Source: Elephas maximus indicus (taxonomy: Eukaryota; Chordata; Mammalia; Proboscidea; Elephantidae). From it: a stretch of 64,000 nucleotides of DNA. A program made the translations under genes and the position numbers. The stretch is taken from NCBI RefSeq assembly GCF_024166365.1, contig NC_064825.1, positions 105,414,480 to 105,478,479 of the forward strand. The letters run 5' to 3'. The notes beneath the pieces were generated by a model. That model ran no database searches. It was not told the DNA's origin and saw only the letters and a program-made list of their open reading frames with translations. Below, in pieces: positions 62,367 to 64,000 of this stretch (position 1 is its first letter; the number at the start of each line of letters is the position of its first letter).

Positions 62367-63331
62367 ATAGGCATTAAATAAAAATTTTGATGACTTTTTT
62401 GTTTTATTACCTGTTTACTCAGATGTTATGTTGGTACTTGACTAAAGGACGTAAAATGCCTAGTCCTTGACCTCAGAGTGTCCATAACCCCACAGCAGAG
62501 ATAATGATTTAGAAAACAGAGTCACAGATTCAACAATGTCTTGAGGCACATGGTGGTGTGTGAACCAAGGAAAGGGATATTTAAGGGAAACAATGTTACC
62601 TGAAGGAAGTGACTGAGTTGAGAACTGCAACACAGGGATTTAACTCATCAGGCTAGTCCTTTTGTTCCCTATAAACTAGCCATGTTGACCCTCTTTATTT
62701 TCTGCAGAAATAGCATGGTCCTGTTCAGTTCAAGGCCTCTCCAATTACTGCTTCAACTGCCTTCTCTCCCCATTTTCACCTCTCAGTTAATGCCTACTCA
62801 TCCTTTAGATACCAGACTAAATGCTTCCATTTCTATGGAGGACTTCTTATCTCTGCACACTAGGTTTGATGAACCTGCTTAGTATTTGTAATGCCCAGTC
62901 TTTACATTCATGGCATTATTATTAATAAATAATTTGAAAAATTTCAATGATTAGATTATTTAATTAATGTTTGTAACTTCCGTTAGATTCATTATTATAA
63001 AAATCTACCATAGAATTCAAGGCATTTAGACGTATAATAGGCACTTACCAAATAATCAATAAATTTCAGACAAAATAAATTAATGCATAAATAAAAGATG
63101 ACCAAACAAAAAGTTGACAAAGTAAGAAGAATTTGGAAACTTTTCAACACAGAGGGAGTACATATATCAATTCAAGACACGTAGTAACACATGGCATATC
63201 TGGGGAACAGAGCAGGTATATATATCTGGAATATAGTATAAGTACTTATTGGAATGCACCAAATTAGTTGAAACAAATTCAATTTCCACATATTATAAAG
63301 AAACATTGGGAGAAAATAAATACATCATTTT
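62367..63331. other. OR-D 3' flank, non-coding
   Basis: Diverged relative of 840-1753 ('gtgtgtgaaccaaggaaagg' against 'ggtttacgaaccaaggctag'). No repeat or gene recognised. Any OR-D 3' UTR would lie in the right part. Confidence 0.55.
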
Positions 63332-64000
63332 TCAATAAAACCATCTTTTATTTTTAAGTTTCTTAAGAGCCTCTTTCACATCTTTGTTTCGTAGACTGTA
63401 AATCAGTGGGTTTAACATGGGGATGACAAGGGTGTAAAACAATGAGGTCATTTTGTCTCCATCTAGAGAGTAGGCAGAACTTGGTCGGAAATACATGAAA
63501 AGTCCTGTTCCCTGGAAAATTGCAACAGCAATTAAGTGAGAGGTGCAGGTGGAGAAAGCTTTGAACTTTCCCTCAGCAGAGCGGATCTTTAAGACTGAGA
63601 GAATGATGTAACAGTAAGAGACAAGAACTCCTGAAATGGAACTCAGTTCTATGAAGCCAAAAACAGTGAATAATGCCAGCTCATTGACTTGAATATCAGA
63701 ACAGGAAAGGAGGAGAAGGGGAGGTAAGTCACAGAAGAAATGATTAATTTCATTTGACCCACAGAAACATAAGCGGAAAGCTAACGTCATATCTATCAAA
63801 GCATCCACCATGCCTACCAGGTAAACCCCAGCCGTGAGGACGGAGCACACCCTGCTGGACATGTTGACTGTATACAGCAAGGGATTGCTAATGGCCTTGT
63901 ACCTATCAAAGGCCATCACTGCCAGCAGGAGGCACTCAGAATCTCCAAAGATACAGAAGATGAAGAATCGCAGAGCACAGCCATAGAAGGAAATTGACTT
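63332..64000 (-). CDS. OR5W2-like: Olfactory receptor, OR5W2-like (OR-D), 5' end beyond the window
   Basis: Fourth OR copy. The window contains codons matching residues 90 to the stop of OR-A, beginning [10 protein letters not shown]. The frame is open to the last base of the window, so the missing N-terminal 89 residues should lie just outside. It has C97, [10 protein letters not shown]179 (HFFCDLPP), SYCYII in TM5, KAFSTCTSH and [12 protein letters not shown]. It ends [10 protein letters not shown], one residue longer than OR-A and OR-B because of changes at the 3' end. [18 protein letters not shown] groups it with OR-C. No interruption is visible in the 222 codons seen. Whether the gene is complete cannot be decided here. 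Confidence 0.88.
   Translation of the reverse strand, partial: KSISFYGCALRFFIFCIFGDSECLLLAVMAFDRYKAISNPLLYTVNMSSRVCSVLTAGVYLVGMVDALIDMTLAFRLCFCGSNEINHFFCDLPPLLLLSCSDIQVNELALFTVFGFIELSSISGVLVSYCYIILSVLKIRSAEGKFKAFSTCTSHLIAVAIFQGTGLFMYFRPSSAYSLDGDKMTSLFYTLVIPMLNPLIYSLRNKDVKEALKKLKNKRWFY

Noticed and set aside
62682-62882. 66-codon frame in the OR-D 3' flank
   Set aside because: No family features, and no equivalent frame in the matching flank of OR-A.
1-64000. CRISPR array, bacterial-type operon, or retroviral provirus
   Set aside because: Repeats are dispersed SINE/LINE or segmental copies, not spaced short repeats. No gag-pol-env order or paired LTRs were seen.

Overview
This is mammalian nuclear DNA, most likely from an afrotherian and probably an elephant or close relative. 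It holds four tandem olfactory receptor (OR) loci of one subfamily. The flanks are full of the tRNA-headed SINE whose tail reads 'tgagtcggaatcgactcgac', RTE-clade (BovB-like) LINEs ending in (aac)n, and L1 copies of a non-primate lineage. The species call rests on my recollection of those repeat families, not on a search.

Genes. All four OR loci are on the minus strand and resemble OR5W2. OR-A (1754-2686) and OR-B (24808-25740) are intact 310-codon single coding exons. OR-C (40747-41675) is a pseudogene with a 1-base frameshift. OR-D (63332-64000) is open but its 5' third lies beyond the window. I see no other host protein gene and no functional RNA gene.

Layout. The window is about three and a half copies of one duplicon, with units starting near position 1 (A), 23.25 kb (B), 39.1 kb (C) and 59 kb (D). 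Each unit runs: a short antisense SINE (A to C), about 1.2 kb of OR 3' flank, the OR gene, about 2.2 kb of conserved OR 5' flank with a GT-rich stretch, an antisense 5'-truncated RTE carrying an antisense SINE, then an old L1M-type fragment and AT-rich spacer. OR-D's 5' side is cut off by the window end.

Later insertions distinguish the units. A gained a 3'-truncated sense L1 (6911-11934), a large antisense L1 mosaic with an RTE inside it (13260-23000), and a poly(A)-only insertion beside OR-A. B gained an RTE with an inverted 5' half (30966-34346), a second SINE type and an RTE tail. C gained a full-length L1 (44598-52417) inside the shared RTE. D gained a nearly full-length RTE (about 59478-62366).

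Shared versus private insertions give a relative order of events: RTE and its SINE first, then the unit duplications, then the private L1, RTE and SINE insertions. I found no undescribed biological system. The window's interest lies in OR family evolution and in unusually readable retrotransposition scars.
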